Below, one piece after another: positions 51,691 to 61,340 of a DNA stretch of 64,000 bases. The notes beneath the pieces are model-generated. The model did not search any database. It saw nothing but the letters and a program-made list of their open reading frames with translations, and was not told the origin of the DNA. Each line of letters opens with the position of its first letter. Positions within the stretch are counted from its first letter, which is position 1. Position numbers and translations under genes: made by a program. This stretch comes from Rahnella bruchi (GTDB lineage Bacteria; Pseudomonadota; Gammaproteobacteria; Enterobacterales; Enterobacteriaceae), in the NCBI RefSeq assembly GCF_003614975.1, contig NZ_QZWI01000001.1, positions 186,001 through 250,000 of the forward strand. Reading direction: 5' to 3'.

Positions 51691-52452
51691 ATGATCCTCG
51701 ATTCATTTGAATTAAACGGCAAAGTCGCCATCGTGACCGGCTGTAACACCGGACTTGGCCAAGGCATGGCGCTGGGTCTTGCTCAGGCGGGTTGCGATAT
51801 TGTGGGTATCAACCAGTCAGCCCCCGAAGAGACAGAGAAAAAGATCATAGCCACCGGTCGCCGGTTTCTCGATTTGCGCGCCGACCTCAGCAGCATTAAA
51901 GACATTCCGAAGCTAATCGAAAAAGCCGTTGCTGAATTCGGTCGTATCGACATCCTGGTGAACAACGCCGGGATTATCCGCCGGGAAGATGCTATCGAGT
52001 TCAGTGAAAAAAACTGGGACGACGTGATGAATGTGAACAGCAAGACGCTGTTCTTTATGTCTCAGGCAGTAGCGAAACAGTTCATCAAACAAGGCAACGG
52101 AGGCAAAATCATTAACATCGCCTCAATGCTTTCTTATCAGGGCGGGATCCGTGTTCCTTCCTACACTGCATCGAAAAGCGCAGTGATGGGTATTACCCGG
52201 CTGATGGCCAATGAATGGGCAAAGCATGGCGTAAACGTAAATGCGATAGCGCCGGGTTACATGTCCACCAATAACACCGAGCAACTTCGTGCTGATGGCG
52301 ATCGCAGCAAAGAGATTCTCGACAGGATCCCTGCCGGACGCTGGGGGTTACCGGAAGATGTCATGGGGCCGGTGGTATTTCTGGCTTCAAAAGCCTCCGA
52401 TTACGTCAACGGCTACACAATTGCGGTAGATGGCGGCTGGCTGGCCAGATAA
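51691..52452 (+). CDS. kduD: KduD, 2-dehydro-3-deoxy-D-gluconate 5-dehydrogenase
   Basis: Reduces the KduI product to 2-keto-3-deoxygluconate with NADH. SDR protein of 253 residues with the cofactor motif TGCNTGLGQG, NNAG, and the catalytic Tyr-Lys in PSYTASKSA. The ATG at 51691 with AAGAGA upstream gives the E. coli length; a longer frame starting inside kduI is not used. Confidence 0.96.
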   Translation: MILDSFELNGKVAIVTGCNTGLGQGMALGLAQAGCDIVGINQSAPEETEKKIIATGRRFLDLRADLSSIKDIPKLIEKAVAEFGRIDILVNNAGIIRREDAIEFSEKNWDDVMNVNSKTLFFMSQAVAKQFIKQGNGGKIINIASMLSYQGGIRVPSYTASKSAVMGITRLMANEWAKHGVNVNAIAPGYMSTNNTEQLRADGDRSKEILDRIPAGRWGLPEDVMGPVVFLASKASDYVNGYTIAVDGGWLAR

Positions 52453-52566
52453 CTGTGCAAAACGTGACATTTATATGGCGTATTTTTATACGCCTTTTTC
52501 TTTTTAATCAGTCCGTTGACAATTAGTTACAGGGTGTCTCTTCCAAGATTGTGACAGTTTCACTTA

Positions 52567-52586
52567 TACTGGATAAAATAACAGTT
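52567..52586 (+). promoter_or_regulatory. LexA (SOS) box upstream of ydjM
   Basis: TACTGGATAAAATAACAGTT fits the SOS box core CTG-N10-CAG with an AT-rich centre and the flanking TA. It ends 18 bases before the ydjM ATG, over the likely promoter. E. coli ydjM is a LexA target. Confidence 0.7.
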
Positions 52587-52604
52587 ATTCAGTTCGGACG
52601 CGTC

Positions 52605-53162
52605 ATGACGGCGGAAGGCCATCTCATTTTCTCAATCGCCTGTGCGGTATTTGCCAAAAAGGCGCAGCTCTCCCCGGAGCTCGCGCACGGCGACTGGTGG
52701 CATATTATTTCAGGGTCCCTGCTCACCTGTTTATTGCCCGATATCGACCATCCGAAATCCGTGCTCGGCCAGCGTCTGAAATGGCTTTCCCATCCTATTG
52801 CCAGAGTTTTTGGTCACCGCGGATTTACCCACAGTTTGCTGGCCGTGGCGGGCGGTATCTTTCTTTTACGCACGCATTTCCCGCATGACTGGGTCATTCC
52901 GGTAGATGCTTTCCACGCCATGATCATAGGTTATCTGAGCCATATTCTTGCCGATATGCTGACGCCTGCAGGTGTCCCCCTGCTCTGGCCCTGTCGCTGG
53001 CGTTTTCGTCTGCCGCTGATCAACAGTCAAAAAGGCAATCAGCTGGAACGAACGTTGTGCCTGCTGCTGGTCGGGTTAACGCTGTTCTGGCCCGACTGGA
53101 CGCCCATCATTGGTGCAATCAATCCGGACTTTTTTAACCACATCCTGAAATTGTTTATCTGA
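52605..53162 (+). CDS. ydjM: YdjM, LexA-regulated inner-membrane metal-dependent hydrolase family protein
   Basis: Inner-membrane protein of the YdjM/DUF457 family, 185 residues, role unknown. Conserved polar motifs LLPDIDHPKS, FGHRGFTHSL and GYLSHILADMLTPAGVPLLW lie among four hydrophobic segments and resemble a metal site. The ATG at 52605 (MTAEGHL, as in E. coli) is used instead of an upstream in-frame ATG that overlaps the SOS box. Confidence 0.93.
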   Translation: MTAEGHLIFSIACAVFAKKAQLSPELAHGDWWHIISGSLLTCLLPDIDHPKSVLGQRLKWLSHPIARVFGHRGFTHSLLAVAGGIFLLRTHFPHDWVIPVDAFHAMIIGYLSHILADMLTPAGVPLLWPCRWRFRLPLINSQKGNQLERTLCLLLVGLTLFWPDWTPIIGAINPDFFNHILKLFI

Positions 53163-53350
53163 CAAGTATAAAAGACAGGCAATTTGGCGATATTTGGTAC
53201 AAATCAAACCCAAAAGTTATAACGCATTCTTTTTGGATATAAATGTTCAGGTGCCCAAACTGGTATTCTGCTCACCATTGCTTTGGGATGGTGCAGACCC
53301 TGTCGGGAACACCCGTTTTAAATATCAAAACTATAAGTCTGGAGTTCGGT

Positions 53351-54742
53351 ATGAATCTTCCGCTCGTTCTTAACGTAGTGGTTTTCGTTGTCCTCCTTTT
53401 GCTGCTGGCGCAAACCCGCCACAAGCAATGGAGTCTGGCAAAAAAAGTATTACTCGGTCTGGCCATGGGTGTTGTATTTGGCCTGGCTTTACAGCTGATA
53501 TACGGTTCCGATGATCCGGTACTGAAGACGTCTATTACCTGGTTCAATATTGTCGGCAACGGCTACGTCCAGTTGCTGCAAATGATTGTCATGCCGCTGG
53601 TCTTCGTTTCGATTCTGAGTGCGGTAGCGAAACTGCATAACGCATCTTCGCTTGGCAAAATCAGTTTCCTGACCATCGGTACTTTGCTGTTCACCACGCT
53701 GATTGCTTCGCTGGTGGGTATTTTTGTCACCGGCCTGTTTGGTCTGACTGCTGATGGCCTGGTTCAGGGTACGCAGGAAACCGCGCGTCTGACGGCGCTC
53801 CAGTCCAACTATGTGGGTAAAGTGGCTGACCTGAGCGTACCTCAGCTGATCCTTTCCTTTATTCCTAAGAACCCGTTTGCTGATCTGACAGGCGCAAGCC
53901 CTACGTCGATCATCAGCGTAGTTATCTTTGCTGCTTTCGTGGGTGTTGCCGCCCTGCAACTGGTAAAAGATGATGCTGAAAAAGGCCCGCGCGTTCTGGT
54001 GTTTATCGATACCCTGCAGGCATGGGTGATGAAACTGGTACGTCTGGTCATGAAACTGACCCCGTATGGTGTTCTGGCGCTGATGACCAAAGTGGTTGCC
54101 GGTTCCAACATTCAGGACATCATTAAACTGGGCAGCTTCGTTGTCGCGTCTTACCTGGGTCTGGGGATTATGTTTGTTGTCCACGCCGTGCTGCTTTCTT
54201 TCACTGGCGTGAATCCTGCTAAATTCTTCCGTAAAGTCTGGCCGGTGCTGACTTTCGCCTTCACCAGTCGTTCCAGTGCGGCGACCATTCCGCTGAGCGT
54301 TGAAGCGCAAACACGACGTCTGGGTATTCCGGAATCTATCGCAAGCTTTGCCGCTTCCTTTGGTGCCACTATCGGCCAGAACGGTTGTGCAGGTTTATAC
54401 CCGACGATGCTGGCCGTCATGGTTGCGCCAACAGTGGGTATTAACCCGTTTGATCCGGTGTGGATTGCCACGCTGGTAGGTATCGTGACACTGAGCTCTG
54501 CCGGTGTCGCGGGTGTCGGTGGTGGTGCGACCTTTGCGGCGCTGATCGTGTTGCCTGCTATGGGCCTGCCGGTCACGCTGGTGGCGCTGCTTATCTCCGT
54601 CGAGCCACTGATCGATATGGGTCGTACGGCGCTGAATGTCAGCGGTTCAATGACTGCCGGTACGATTACCAGCCAGTTGCTGAAACAAACCGATAAAGAA
54701 GTGATGGATTCAGAAGAAACAGCAGAACTCGCACACCGCTAA
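53351..54742 (+). CDS. tcyP: TcyP (YdjN), L-cystine:H+/cation symporter
   Basis: Inner-membrane DAACS-family symporter for L-cystine. The 463-residue protein equals E. coli TcyP. Family segments include the Ser-rich [11 protein letters not shown] hairpin and [17 protein letters not shown]. The ATG at 53351 with GGAG upstream is used; a 36-codon upstream extension has no counterpart. In E. coli it is under CysB; I could not define such a site in the 188-base leader. Confidence 0.95.
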   Translation: MNLPLVLNVVVFVVLLLLLAQTRHKQWSLAKKVLLGLAMGVVFGLALQLIYGSDDPVLKTSITWFNIVGNGYVQLLQMIVMPLVFVSILSAVAKLHNASSLGKISFLTIGTLLFTTLIASLVGIFVTGLFGLTADGLVQGTQETARLTALQSNYVGKVADLSVPQLILSFIPKNPFADLTGASPTSIISVVIFAAFVGVAALQLVKDDAEKGPRVLVFIDTLQAWVMKLVRLVMKLTPYGVLALMTKVVAGSNIQDIIKLGSFVVASYLGLGIMFVVHAVLLSFTGVNPAKFFRKVWPVLTFAFTSRSSAATIPLSVEAQTRRLGIPESIASFAASFGATIGQNGCAGLYPTMLAVMVAPTVGINPFDPVWIATLVGIVTLSSAGVAGVGGGATFAALIVLPAMGLPVTLVALLISVEPLIDMGRTALNVSGSMTAGTITSQLLKQTDKEVMDSEETAELAHR

Positions 54743-54760
54743 GTTCAGATTGCTGGAAAC

Positions 54761-54792
54761 AAAAAACCGAAGCCAATAGCTTCGGTTTTTTT
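54761..54792. terminator. Bidirectional terminator between tcyP and kdgR
   Basis: AAAACCGAAGC-CAATA-GCTTCGGTTTT with A and T runs on both sides; shared by the convergent genes. Confidence 0.95.
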
Positions 54793-54814
54793 ATGCCTTC
54801 CGTTCCGTGCTGAC

Positions 54815-55606
54815 TCAGAACGGATAGTCGTGAAATCCTATCTGCTCAGAGATATTACGTGCGGCGGTGTGCAGCATTTCCACATAGTGGCTTTTGCTTT
54901 CTTCAGAGAAACGAATGGTCGGGAAGGAAATGCTTAACCCGGCAATCACAACGCCAAAGCGGTCAAAGACAGGAACCGCGATACAACGCAGGCCCTGTTC
55001 CTGTTCTTCGTTATCTTCGCCGTAACCTTGCTCCCGCACCTGCACCAGCGCAGTCTGCAAATCGGCGACGTTCATGATGGTATTTTCAGTGCTGCGGGTG
55101 AATTCAATTTCCTGCAACAGCGCACTGACTTCCGTTTTATCGCCCCACGCCAGCAGCACTTTACCAATCGCCGTCGTGTGCAGCGGATTGCGGCGCCCAA
55201 TGCGTGAATGCATACGCAGGTTGTACATAGAATCAATTTTATGGATGTAGACAATTCCGTCTTCATCCAGCGCGCCAAGGTGAATAGTTTCACGGGTCAG
55301 GCGGGATAATTCGCGCATCTGAATATCCGCGCTGCGGATCAGATCGACATTTTGTAGCGCTTTCGCACCCAGTTCGAACAATTTCAGCGTCAGGGAATAT
55401 TTTTCGGACTCGCCTTCCTGCGCGACATAACCGAGCGATTTCATCGTCTGAAGGAAACGGTAAACCGTGCTTTTAGACATCATAACGCGTTGAGAAAGTT
55501 CAGTAATACCAATCTCACGTTCTTCGCCCAGCGCCTGTAATATGCCAAAAACTTTCAGGACGGAAGAGACAGAATCGGGTTGTTTATCAAGATCTGCGAT
55601 AGCCAT
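54815..55606 (-). CDS. kdgR: KdgR, IclR-family repressor of hexuronate and pectin catabolism
   Basis: Represses genes for pectin/hexuronate use and is released by 2-keto-3-deoxygluconate. The 263-residue protein equals E. coli KdgR. It has an N-terminal winged helix (about 15-75: GITELSQRVMMSKSTVYRFL) and an IclR effector domain. The start MAIADLDKQ at 55606 is used; the longer frame is not conserved. Its box is seen upstream of kduI in this window, which links the two functionally. Confidence 0.95.
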   Translation of the reverse strand: MAIADLDKQPDSVSSVLKVFGILQALGEEREIGITELSQRVMMSKSTVYRFLQTMKSLGYVAQEGESEKYSLTLKLFELGAKALQNVDLIRSADIQMRELSRLTRETIHLGALDEDGIVYIHKIDSMYNLRMHSRIGRRNPLHTTAIGKVLLAWGDKTEVSALLQEIEFTRSTENTIMNVADLQTALVQVREQGYGEDNEEQEQGLRCIAVPVFDRFGVVIAGLSISFPTIRFSEESKSHYVEMLHTAARNISEQIGFHDYPF

Positions 55607-55771
55607 AGGGTGAGTTACCTGCTCGCGTTGGTTTTGTTTCAAAAAAAATAGAACGTGGTTTTTATTATAGTGGTAAGCATTGTAGAGAAGCAATCAACCC
55701 ATTGATTGAGAATGTAAGAACTGTTAAGCCAGTTTCATTCCCGACAGAGAGATAAATAATTCATTTCATCA

Positions 55772-55787
55772 TGTGACAATTGTCACT
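55772..55787 (+). promoter_or_regulatory. CRP-type palindrome between kdgR and yebQ
   Basis: TGTGACAATTGTCACT contains a 14-bp perfect palindrome (GTGACAA/TTGTCAC) and fits TGTGA-N6-TCACA except for the last base. It lies 58 bases before yebQ and 166 bases before kdgR. Confidence 0.5.
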
Positions 55788-55845
55788 TTAAGTTGATTAG
55801 CGTAGTAATATTCCCCTCACTGATGACTACGTACTGACAGAACTC

Positions 55846-57243
55846 ATGACTCCGACACCCACTGATGGCTTACCTCTTCCACAACGATACGGCGCGATCC
55901 TGGCAATTGCACTGGGGATCACCGTTTCGGTGCTGGACGGAGCGATCGCAAACGTCGCGCTGCCGACTATTGCCAATGATTTCCATGCCAGCCCTGCGAC
56001 GTCTATCTGGGTGGTCAACGCCTACCAGCTGGCAATTACTATTTCGCTGCTTTCTCTGGCATCGCTCGGCGACATTTTCGGTTACCGCCGTATCTATCAG
56101 ACCGGGTTGCTGGTGTTCAGCATCACTTCACTTTTCTGCGCACTTTCTGATTCCCTGCTGACACTGACGGTTGCCCGTGTTTTACAAGGCTTTGGTGCCG
56201 CTGCGATCATGAGTGTGAACACTGCGCTCATCCGGATTATCTATCCGCAGCGATTCTTAGGACGTGGCGTGGGGATCAATGCGCTGATCGTGGCCGTTTC
56301 CGCAGCCGCCGGACCGACCATCGCCGCGGGTATCCTTTCTGTTGCATCCTGGCAATGGTTGTTTGCTATCAACGTGCCGATAGGTATTGTTGCTCTGATT
56401 CTAGGATTGAAGTTTTTACCTGCTAACTCCACGCGCAGTCAGGGGCAACGTTTCGATATTACCAGCAGCGTGATGAACGCCCTGACCTTTGGTTTGCTGA
56501 TAAGCGCCATCAGCGGATTTGCGCAGGGCCTGAATCATATGCTGATCCTCGGCGAAGTCATTGCGCTCCTGATTATCGGGTGGTTCTTTGTTCGCCGTCA
56601 GCTGACGAAACCCTTCCCGCTGCTGCCGGTTGATTTGCTGCGTATTCCGATTTTCAGTATGTCCCTGGGGACTTCTCTGTGCTCTTTCAGCGCACAAATG
56701 CTGGCGTTTGTTTCCCTGCCCTTCTTCCTGCAAAACACATTAGGCCTGAATTCAGTGGAAACCGGCCTTCTGCTGACACCTTGGCCGCTGGCGACCATGG
56801 TGATGGCGCCGATTGCAGGCCGTCTGGTAGAACGTTTCCATCCTGGAATGTTGGGCGGAATTGGTCTGGTGGTCTTTTCATTCGGACTATTTTCACTCTC
56901 ATTACTGCCGCCCGAGCCTTCGCATCTGAATATCATCTGGCGCATGTTGCTGTGTGGTGCCGGTTTCGGCCTGTTCCAGTCCCCTAATAACCATACGATC
57001 ATCAGTTCCGCACCGCGTAACCGCAGTGGCGGAGCAAGCGGCCTGTTGGGCACGGCTCGTCTTCTTGGACAAACCACTGGCGCGGCGATGGTCGCACTGA
57101 TGTTCAACCTGTTCCCGCAACACGGTACTCACGCGTCGCTTATCCTCGCAGGAACTCTCGCAGGCACCGGCGCTCTCGTCAGCTTGCTGCGAATGACACA
57201 GAAAACCAGCAGCCAGCGTGAAGCAGAAAACGCTAAACTGTAA
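55846..57243 (+). CDS. yebQ: YebQ, MFS transporter (14-TM, DHA2 type)
   Basis: Inner-membrane major-facilitator exporter of the EmrB/QacA type, substrate unknown. The 465-residue protein has family motifs VLDGAIANVALPTIA (TM1), LGDIFGYRR (loop 2-3) and GPTIAAGILSVASWQWLF (TM5, motif C). It is close to E. coli YebQ (457) in sequence and in place, between kdgR and htpX. Confidence 0.92.
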   Translation: MTPTPTDGLPLPQRYGAILAIALGITVSVLDGAIANVALPTIANDFHASPATSIWVVNAYQLAITISLLSLASLGDIFGYRRIYQTGLLVFSITSLFCALSDSLLTLTVARVLQGFGAAAIMSVNTALIRIIYPQRFLGRGVGINALIVAVSAAAGPTIAAGILSVASWQWLFAINVPIGIVALILGLKFLPANSTRSQGQRFDITSSVMNALTFGLLISAISGFAQGLNHMLILGEVIALLIIGWFFVRRQLTKPFPLLPVDLLRIPIFSMSLGTSLCSFSAQMLAFVSLPFFLQNTLGLNSVETGLLLTPWPLATMVMAPIAGRLVERFHPGMLGGIGLVVFSFGLFSLSLLPPEPSHLNIIWRMLLCGAGFGLFQSPNNHTIISSAPRNRSGGASGLLGTARLLGQTTGAAMVALMFNLFPQHGTHASLILAGTLAGTGALVSLLRMTQKTSSQREAENAKL

Positions 57244-57255
57244 AATTGAGACAAG

Positions 57256-57288
57256 AAAAAGCCCGGCTATTGCTGCCGGGCTTTTTTT
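57256..57288. terminator. Bidirectional terminator between yebQ and htpX
   Basis: AAAGCCCGGC and GCCGGGCTTT form a 10-bp stem with a 7-base loop and a T run on the plus strand; the minus strand also ends in TTTTTC. Confidence 0.9.
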
Positions 57289-57321
57289 ATCAATAATCGC
57301 CAGTGGCTGATTATTTGCTGC

Positions 57322-58203
57322 TTATTTAATATAAGCACCGCTGCGCAGCGCTTCGATTCGTTTATCCAGCGGTGGGTGGGACATAAACAACTCGCTGAAT
57401 GACTTCGATTTACCGTTGATACAAAACGCCATCATGCTTCCCGCTTCCTGCGGTTCATGGCTGGTTTTCAGACGCTGCAACGCAGCAATCATTTTTTCAC
57501 GGCCAACCAGTTTTGCAGAACCTGCATCGGCGTGGAATTCACGGTGGCGCGAGAACCACATGGTGATGATGCTGGCCAGAATACCGAATACCAGTTCCAG
57601 CACGGTCGCCACGGCAAAATAAATCAGCGGGTTGCCATTACTGCTCTCTTCGCCATCACGGTTACCGGAAAGGAAACCTGAAGCCACCTGCGCGATAATG
57701 CGGGAAATAAAGATTACGAAGGTGTTCACCACGCCCTGAATCAGAGTCATGGTCACCATGTCGCCATTCGCAATGTGGCTGATTTCGTGTGCGATTACCG
57801 CTTCGGCTTCATCCTGACTCATGCTTTGCAGCAATCCGGTGCTGACAGCTACCAGCGACGCATCGCGGCGAGCGCCTGTCGCGAACGCATTAATGTCAGG
57901 CGCGTGATAAATCGCGACCTGTGGCATGCCAATGCCCGCCTGCTGAGACTGACGGCGAACGGTTTCCATCAGCCAGCGTTCAGTTTCATTACGAGGTTGC
58001 TCAATAACTTCACCCCCGACCGAGCGCAACGCCATCCATTTAGACATCAGCAACGAGACAATTGCACCACCGAAGCCAAACAGCCCGGCCATGATCATCA
58101 ATCCCGGCACGCTGCTGTGCTGAATGCCAGTCAGGCTAAGCACCAGCCCGAATACCAGCATAACGGCCAGGTTAGTCATCAGGAACAACGCTATTCGCAT
58201 CAT
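57322..58203 (-). CDS. htpX: HtpX, membrane-bound zinc metalloprotease
   Basis: Heat-shock M48 protease that degrades damaged inner-membrane proteins together with FtsH. The 293-residue protein equals E. coli HtpX. It has two N-terminal transmembrane segments (1-26, 33-53), the zinc motif HEISH at 139-143, two further hydrophobic segments (about 155-178 and 192-215) and the third ligand Glu in [11 protein letters not shown] sigma-32-like promoter lies upstream. Confidence 0.96.
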   Translation of the reverse strand: MMRIALFLMTNLAVMLVFGLVLSLTGIQHSSVPGLMIMAGLFGFGGAIVSLLMSKWMALRSVGGEVIEQPRNETERWLMETVRRQSQQAGIGMPQVAIYHAPDINAFATGARRDASLVAVSTGLLQSMSQDEAEAVIAHEISHIANGDMVTMTLIQGVVNTFVIFISRIIAQVASGFLSGNRDGEESSNGNPLIYFAVATVLELVFGILASIITMWFSRHREFHADAGSAKLVGREKMIAALQRLKTSHEPQEAGSMMAFCINGKSKSFSELFMSHPPLDKRIEALRSGAYIK

Positions 58204-58285
58204 AAAATTTTACTTCCTCATTGTTACTTCATTGTTATTGGCAGAGTTTAACCACCGGTACATAGCATACCCGGCTGTACTGATC

Positions 58286-58311
58286 CTATGGGCTTCTTAT
58301 CAGGATTCAAG
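58286..58311 (-). promoter_or_regulatory. Sigma-32-type promoter of htpX
   Basis: On the minus strand CTTGAA (58311-58306) and CCCATAG (58292-58286) are 13 bases apart, in agreement with the heat-shock consensus CTTGAA / CCCATNT. It lies about 83 bases before htpX, a known sigma-32 gene in E. coli. Confidence 0.65.
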
Positions 58312-58415
58312 AGCCCATGCGCTCTGAGGGGCTGAATTCACAATACTTTACATTTTGAAGTGTTTTATTTCACAGACAAGCCTGAAATTTAGAAGGTTTT
58401 TCAAAAATGCATGCA

Positions 58416-58443
58416 TAAAAAAAGCGCACCGGAGTGCGCTTTC
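58416..58443 (-). terminator. Intrinsic terminator of prc
   Basis: AAAGCGCAC and GTGCGCTTT form a 9-bp stem with a short loop; TTTTTTTATG follows on the minus strand, 21 bases beyond prc. Confidence 0.9.
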
Positions 58444-58463
58444 TTCTTTGACTGACCGCATGC

Positions 58464-60536
58464 TTATTTCGCGGCGGTCTGGTCGGCCTGAGCCTTTTCC
58501 ATACTGCCGAGATCTACAGCAATATGGTCAGCTTCATCGAGATAAGGATCAGGAGCAACGTAGTCTTTCGGCAAATCGTCGAGAGCTTTCAGTGGCTTCT
58601 TACCTTCACGCTTGAAGCGTTCATTCAGACGTGTAAGACGCAGGGCATCATCCTCTTTATCTTCTTTATCACGCTGGGCGTAATTCAGAGAGGCTATGTT
58701 ACGTTTGTCTTTCAGCGCCTTGTAATGGGCGATATCTTGCTGGATGTACTGGAACTCAGGATCTTTCGCAATACGGGCTTCGTGGTCTTTCAGCAATTCA
58801 GGCAGGAACGGTTTCATGTCGCCTAATTTGGTGTAAGTCGCCGCGTTAATGCTATCCCACGGAAGTGCGTTATCTTCGAACTTCTCGCCGGTTTCAATCG
58901 ATTCGATACCGGTAGGCATCAGAATGTCAGGGGTCACCCCTTTACGCTGAGTACTGCCACCGTTGATACGATAAAACTTCTGGATAGTGTATTGCACAGA
59001 ACCGAGCGCAGGCCATTCAGGACGCAGCATCTGGTCATAAATACGGTTCAGAGAACGATACTGCTGAACGGTACCTTTACCGAAGGTTGGCTCACCCACA
59101 ATCAGCGCACGACCGTAATCCTGCATTGCGGCAGCAAAGATTTCGGAAGCTGAAGCACTGAAGCGATCAACCAGAACCACCAGCGGGCCTTTGTAGTAAA
59201 CGACGCCATCGGTATCGCTGTCCTGACGGATACGACCGTTGTTGTCGCGAACCTGAACCACCGGGCCACTTGGAATAAACAGACCTGACAGCGAAACCGC
59301 TTCAGTCAGAGCACCACCACCGTTAGTACGGAGATCGATAACCAGACTGTTCACGTTCTGCTTAGCCATTTTCTGCAGCTGAACTTTAACATCATCGGTC
59401 AGCCCCACGTAGAAACCAGGAATGTCCATCACAGCGACTTTTTGAGCGCCAACATTCTTGATGGTCATTTTAACTGCGCGGTCTTCCAGACGGATCTTCT
59501 CGCGAGTCAGCGTGATTACGTGGTTTTTAGCATTCTTACCTGCAGGCAAGATTTGCAGACGGACTTTGCTGCCTTTCGGCCCTTTGATGAGCGCGACGAC
59601 GTCATCAAGACGCCAGCCAATCACATCAACAATTGGCGTTTGTTTTCCTGCCTGAATCTGACCCACACCGACAATACGGTCACCGACTGCGATGGCTTTA
59701 CTTTTGGCCGCCGGGCCGCCAGCTACCATCGAATTGATGACTGTGTAATCGTCGTCGCCCTGCAATACTGCGCCAATACCTTCCAGAGACAGGCTCATTT
59801 CGGTATTAAACTGCTCGGTGCTGCGGGGAGAGAGATAGTTGGTGTGCGGATCGATTTCATGCGCGAAGGCATTCATCACCAGCTGGAAAACATCTTCGCT
59901 GTTGCTTTGTGTCAGGCGTTTCATCGCAAAATGATAACGCTTGGAGAGCACGTCACGGATTTCCTGATCGTTTTTGCCGGTCAGTTTGAGGTTTAGCTCG
60001 TCATATTTGACTTTCGCATCCCACAATTTGTCCAGCTCAGCGCGGTCTTTCGGCCACGGTGCTTTACTGCGATCGAGTTCAATCGTGTCATTGCCCGTGA
60101 AATCCATCGGGCGCTCAAGCACTTTCAACGCATAATCATAACGTTCAAAGCGGCGTTTTTGAGCCAGATTGAAAAGAGCATATGGCGTGGTTAACTGACC
60201 GGTTTTCAGTTCCTCACCCAAGGTTGCACGTTTATCAGTAAACTGTGCGACATCGGAAGCCATTAATACGTTATGGCCATAATCGAGCATGTTGAGGTAA
60301 CGGTCGAAGATTTTCGCTGAGAAATCTGCATTAAGGTCGAACTGACGATAATGTGAACGGGTAAAGCGAGCAGTAACACGCTCGCTCACCGTTGCATCCT
60401 GAGGATCCTGAGTTAAATTAGGAAGTTGAGCGAGAGTCACCGGTGCACTCTCGTTCGCTGCAAAGCTGGTGTTCACCAGCCCTGCTCCTGCCATTAACAG
60501 ACCCGCAATAACGCTTAATCTGACAAATTTGTTCAT
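58464..60536 (-). CDS. prc: Prc (Tsp), periplasmic C-terminal processing protease
   Basis: Periplasmic Ser-Lys protease that trims PBP3 (FtsI) and degrades MepS with the adaptor NlpI, and removes ssrA-tagged proteins. The 690-residue protein has a signal peptide (1-26, ending SFA), a PDZ domain (about 245-335) and the catalytic Ser462 (FSASASEIF) and Lys487 (GEPTFGKGTV). Length is close to E. coli (682). It follows proQ by 19 bases, so co-transcription is likely. Confidence 0.96.
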   Translation of the reverse strand: MNKFVRLSVIAGLLMAGAGLVNTSFAANESAPVTLAQLPNLTQDPQDATVSERVTARFTRSHYRQFDLNADFSAKIFDRYLNMLDYGHNVLMASDVAQFTDKRATLGEELKTGQLTTPYALFNLAQKRRFERYDYALKVLERPMDFTGNDTIELDRSKAPWPKDRAELDKLWDAKVKYDELNLKLTGKNDQEIRDVLSKRYHFAMKRLTQSNSEDVFQLVMNAFAHEIDPHTNYLSPRSTEQFNTEMSLSLEGIGAVLQGDDDYTVINSMVAGGPAAKSKAIAVGDRIVGVGQIQAGKQTPIVDVIGWRLDDVVALIKGPKGSKVRLQILPAGKNAKNHVITLTREKIRLEDRAVKMTIKNVGAQKVAVMDIPGFYVGLTDDVKVQLQKMAKQNVNSLVIDLRTNGGGALTEAVSLSGLFIPSGPVVQVRDNNGRIRQDSDTDGVVYYKGPLVVLVDRFSASASEIFAAAMQDYGRALIVGEPTFGKGTVQQYRSLNRIYDQMLRPEWPALGSVQYTIQKFYRINGGSTQRKGVTPDILMPTGIESIETGEKFEDNALPWDSINAATYTKLGDMKPFLPELLKDHEARIAKDPEFQYIQQDIAHYKALKDKRNIASLNYAQRDKEDKEDDALRLTRLNERFKREGKKPLKALDDLPKDYVAPDPYLDEADHIAVDLGSMEKAQADQTAAK

Positions 60537-60555
60537 GCCTGAGTTGGCCTCCGTA

Positions 60556-61245
60556 TCAGAACTGCAAGTGTTCTGCGCGCACGATCATCGCCAGACCCGA
60601 AGAGAGTTGAACGCGTACACCGTCTTTGGCAATTTCCAAAACGGTCGCATCCATTGCACTCTGTCCTGCTCTGACTTTGATTTCCTGGCCAATTTGCAGT
60701 TTTGAAATGTCTGTTACTGGCACCTGACGCGGTTCACGTTTCTCCTCACGCGGTGGGCGAGGTGTACGTGGTTTGCGATTTTCCTGACCAGCCACAGCAG
60801 CGGGCGCATTTTCACGACGCGGCGCTGGTTTTTTACCGGCCGGACGTGGACGACGCGGCTCAGTGGTTTCACCGGCTTCACGACGTTTTGCCTGTTGTTC
60901 TGCACGTTGTGCCTGAACACGGGCTTTTGCTTCTTCCAACTGTTTACGGGCATGTTCCACGTGCTGCTCTTCGAGAACGCCACATGAATTACCATCAAGG
61001 TCAACGCGTTCAGCGCCAACTTTAACACCGTACAGATAGCGCCAGCTTGAGGTATACAGACGCAGAGCAGAGCGTAACTGAGTTTTGCTCAGATTCTCTT
61101 CACCTTGCACGCGCTCGACCAGATCCGCGAAGATACCGATTTTTAATGGGCGTGCTTCGCCTTCGGCGGTAAAACAGAGCGGGAACCGCTCAGCCAAAAA
61201 GGCGATGACTTCTTTACTACTGTTCAACTTAGGTTGATTTTCCAT
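60556..61245 (-). CDS. proQ: ProQ, RNA chaperone
   Basis: FinO-family RNA-binding protein that stabilises many sRNAs and mRNA 3' ends. The 229-residue protein has the N-terminal FinO domain (1-125: [18 protein letters not shown]), a long basic linker rich in Arg, Pro, Lys and Glu (125-178), and a C-terminal Tudor-like domain (about 180-229: [18 protein letters not shown]). Co-oriented with prc. Confidence 0.96.
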   Translation of the reverse strand: MENQPKLNSSKEVIAFLAERFPLCFTAEGEARPLKIGIFADLVERVQGEENLSKTQLRSALRLYTSSWRYLYGVKVGAERVDLDGNSCGVLEEQHVEHARKQLEEAKARVQAQRAEQQAKRREAGETTEPRRPRPAGKKPAPRRENAPAAVAGQENRKPRTPRPPREEKREPRQVPVTDISKLQIGQEIKVRAGQSAMDATVLEIAKDGVRVQLSSGLAMIVRAEHLQF

Positions 61246-61293
61246 GAAATTTCCTGATTACAACGGGTTTGCCAACCGGCGCAGGCATGAACA

Positions 61294-61313
61294 GGCGTCA
61301 TTATAATGACGCC
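61294..61313. other. Perfect 20-bp palindrome between msrC and proQ
   Basis: GGCGTCATTATAATGACGCC reads the same on both strands. It lies 49 bases before the proQ ATG and 27 bases past msrC. No T run follows on the minus strand. It could be an operator for proQ or a terminator-like stem of msrC with a poor tail. Confidence 0.6.
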
Positions 61314-61340
61314 GTTATTAAATGCCACGTTATCCGACGA

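Noticed and set aside
52551-52575. CRP-like TGTGACAGTTTCACT upstream of ydjM
   Set aside because: The spacer between TGTGA and TCACT is five bases, one short of a CRP site.
53489-54310. A 273-codon open frame antisense to tcyP
   Set aside because: Composition rich in His, Gln, Arg and Asn is typical of antisense reading through a transporter gene; no start signal.
55648-55667. Possible KdgR box upstream of kdgR (AATAGAAC-GTGG-TTTTTATT)
   Set aside because: The half-sites each have a mismatch and the spacer is four instead of three bases. Autoregulation cannot be claimed.
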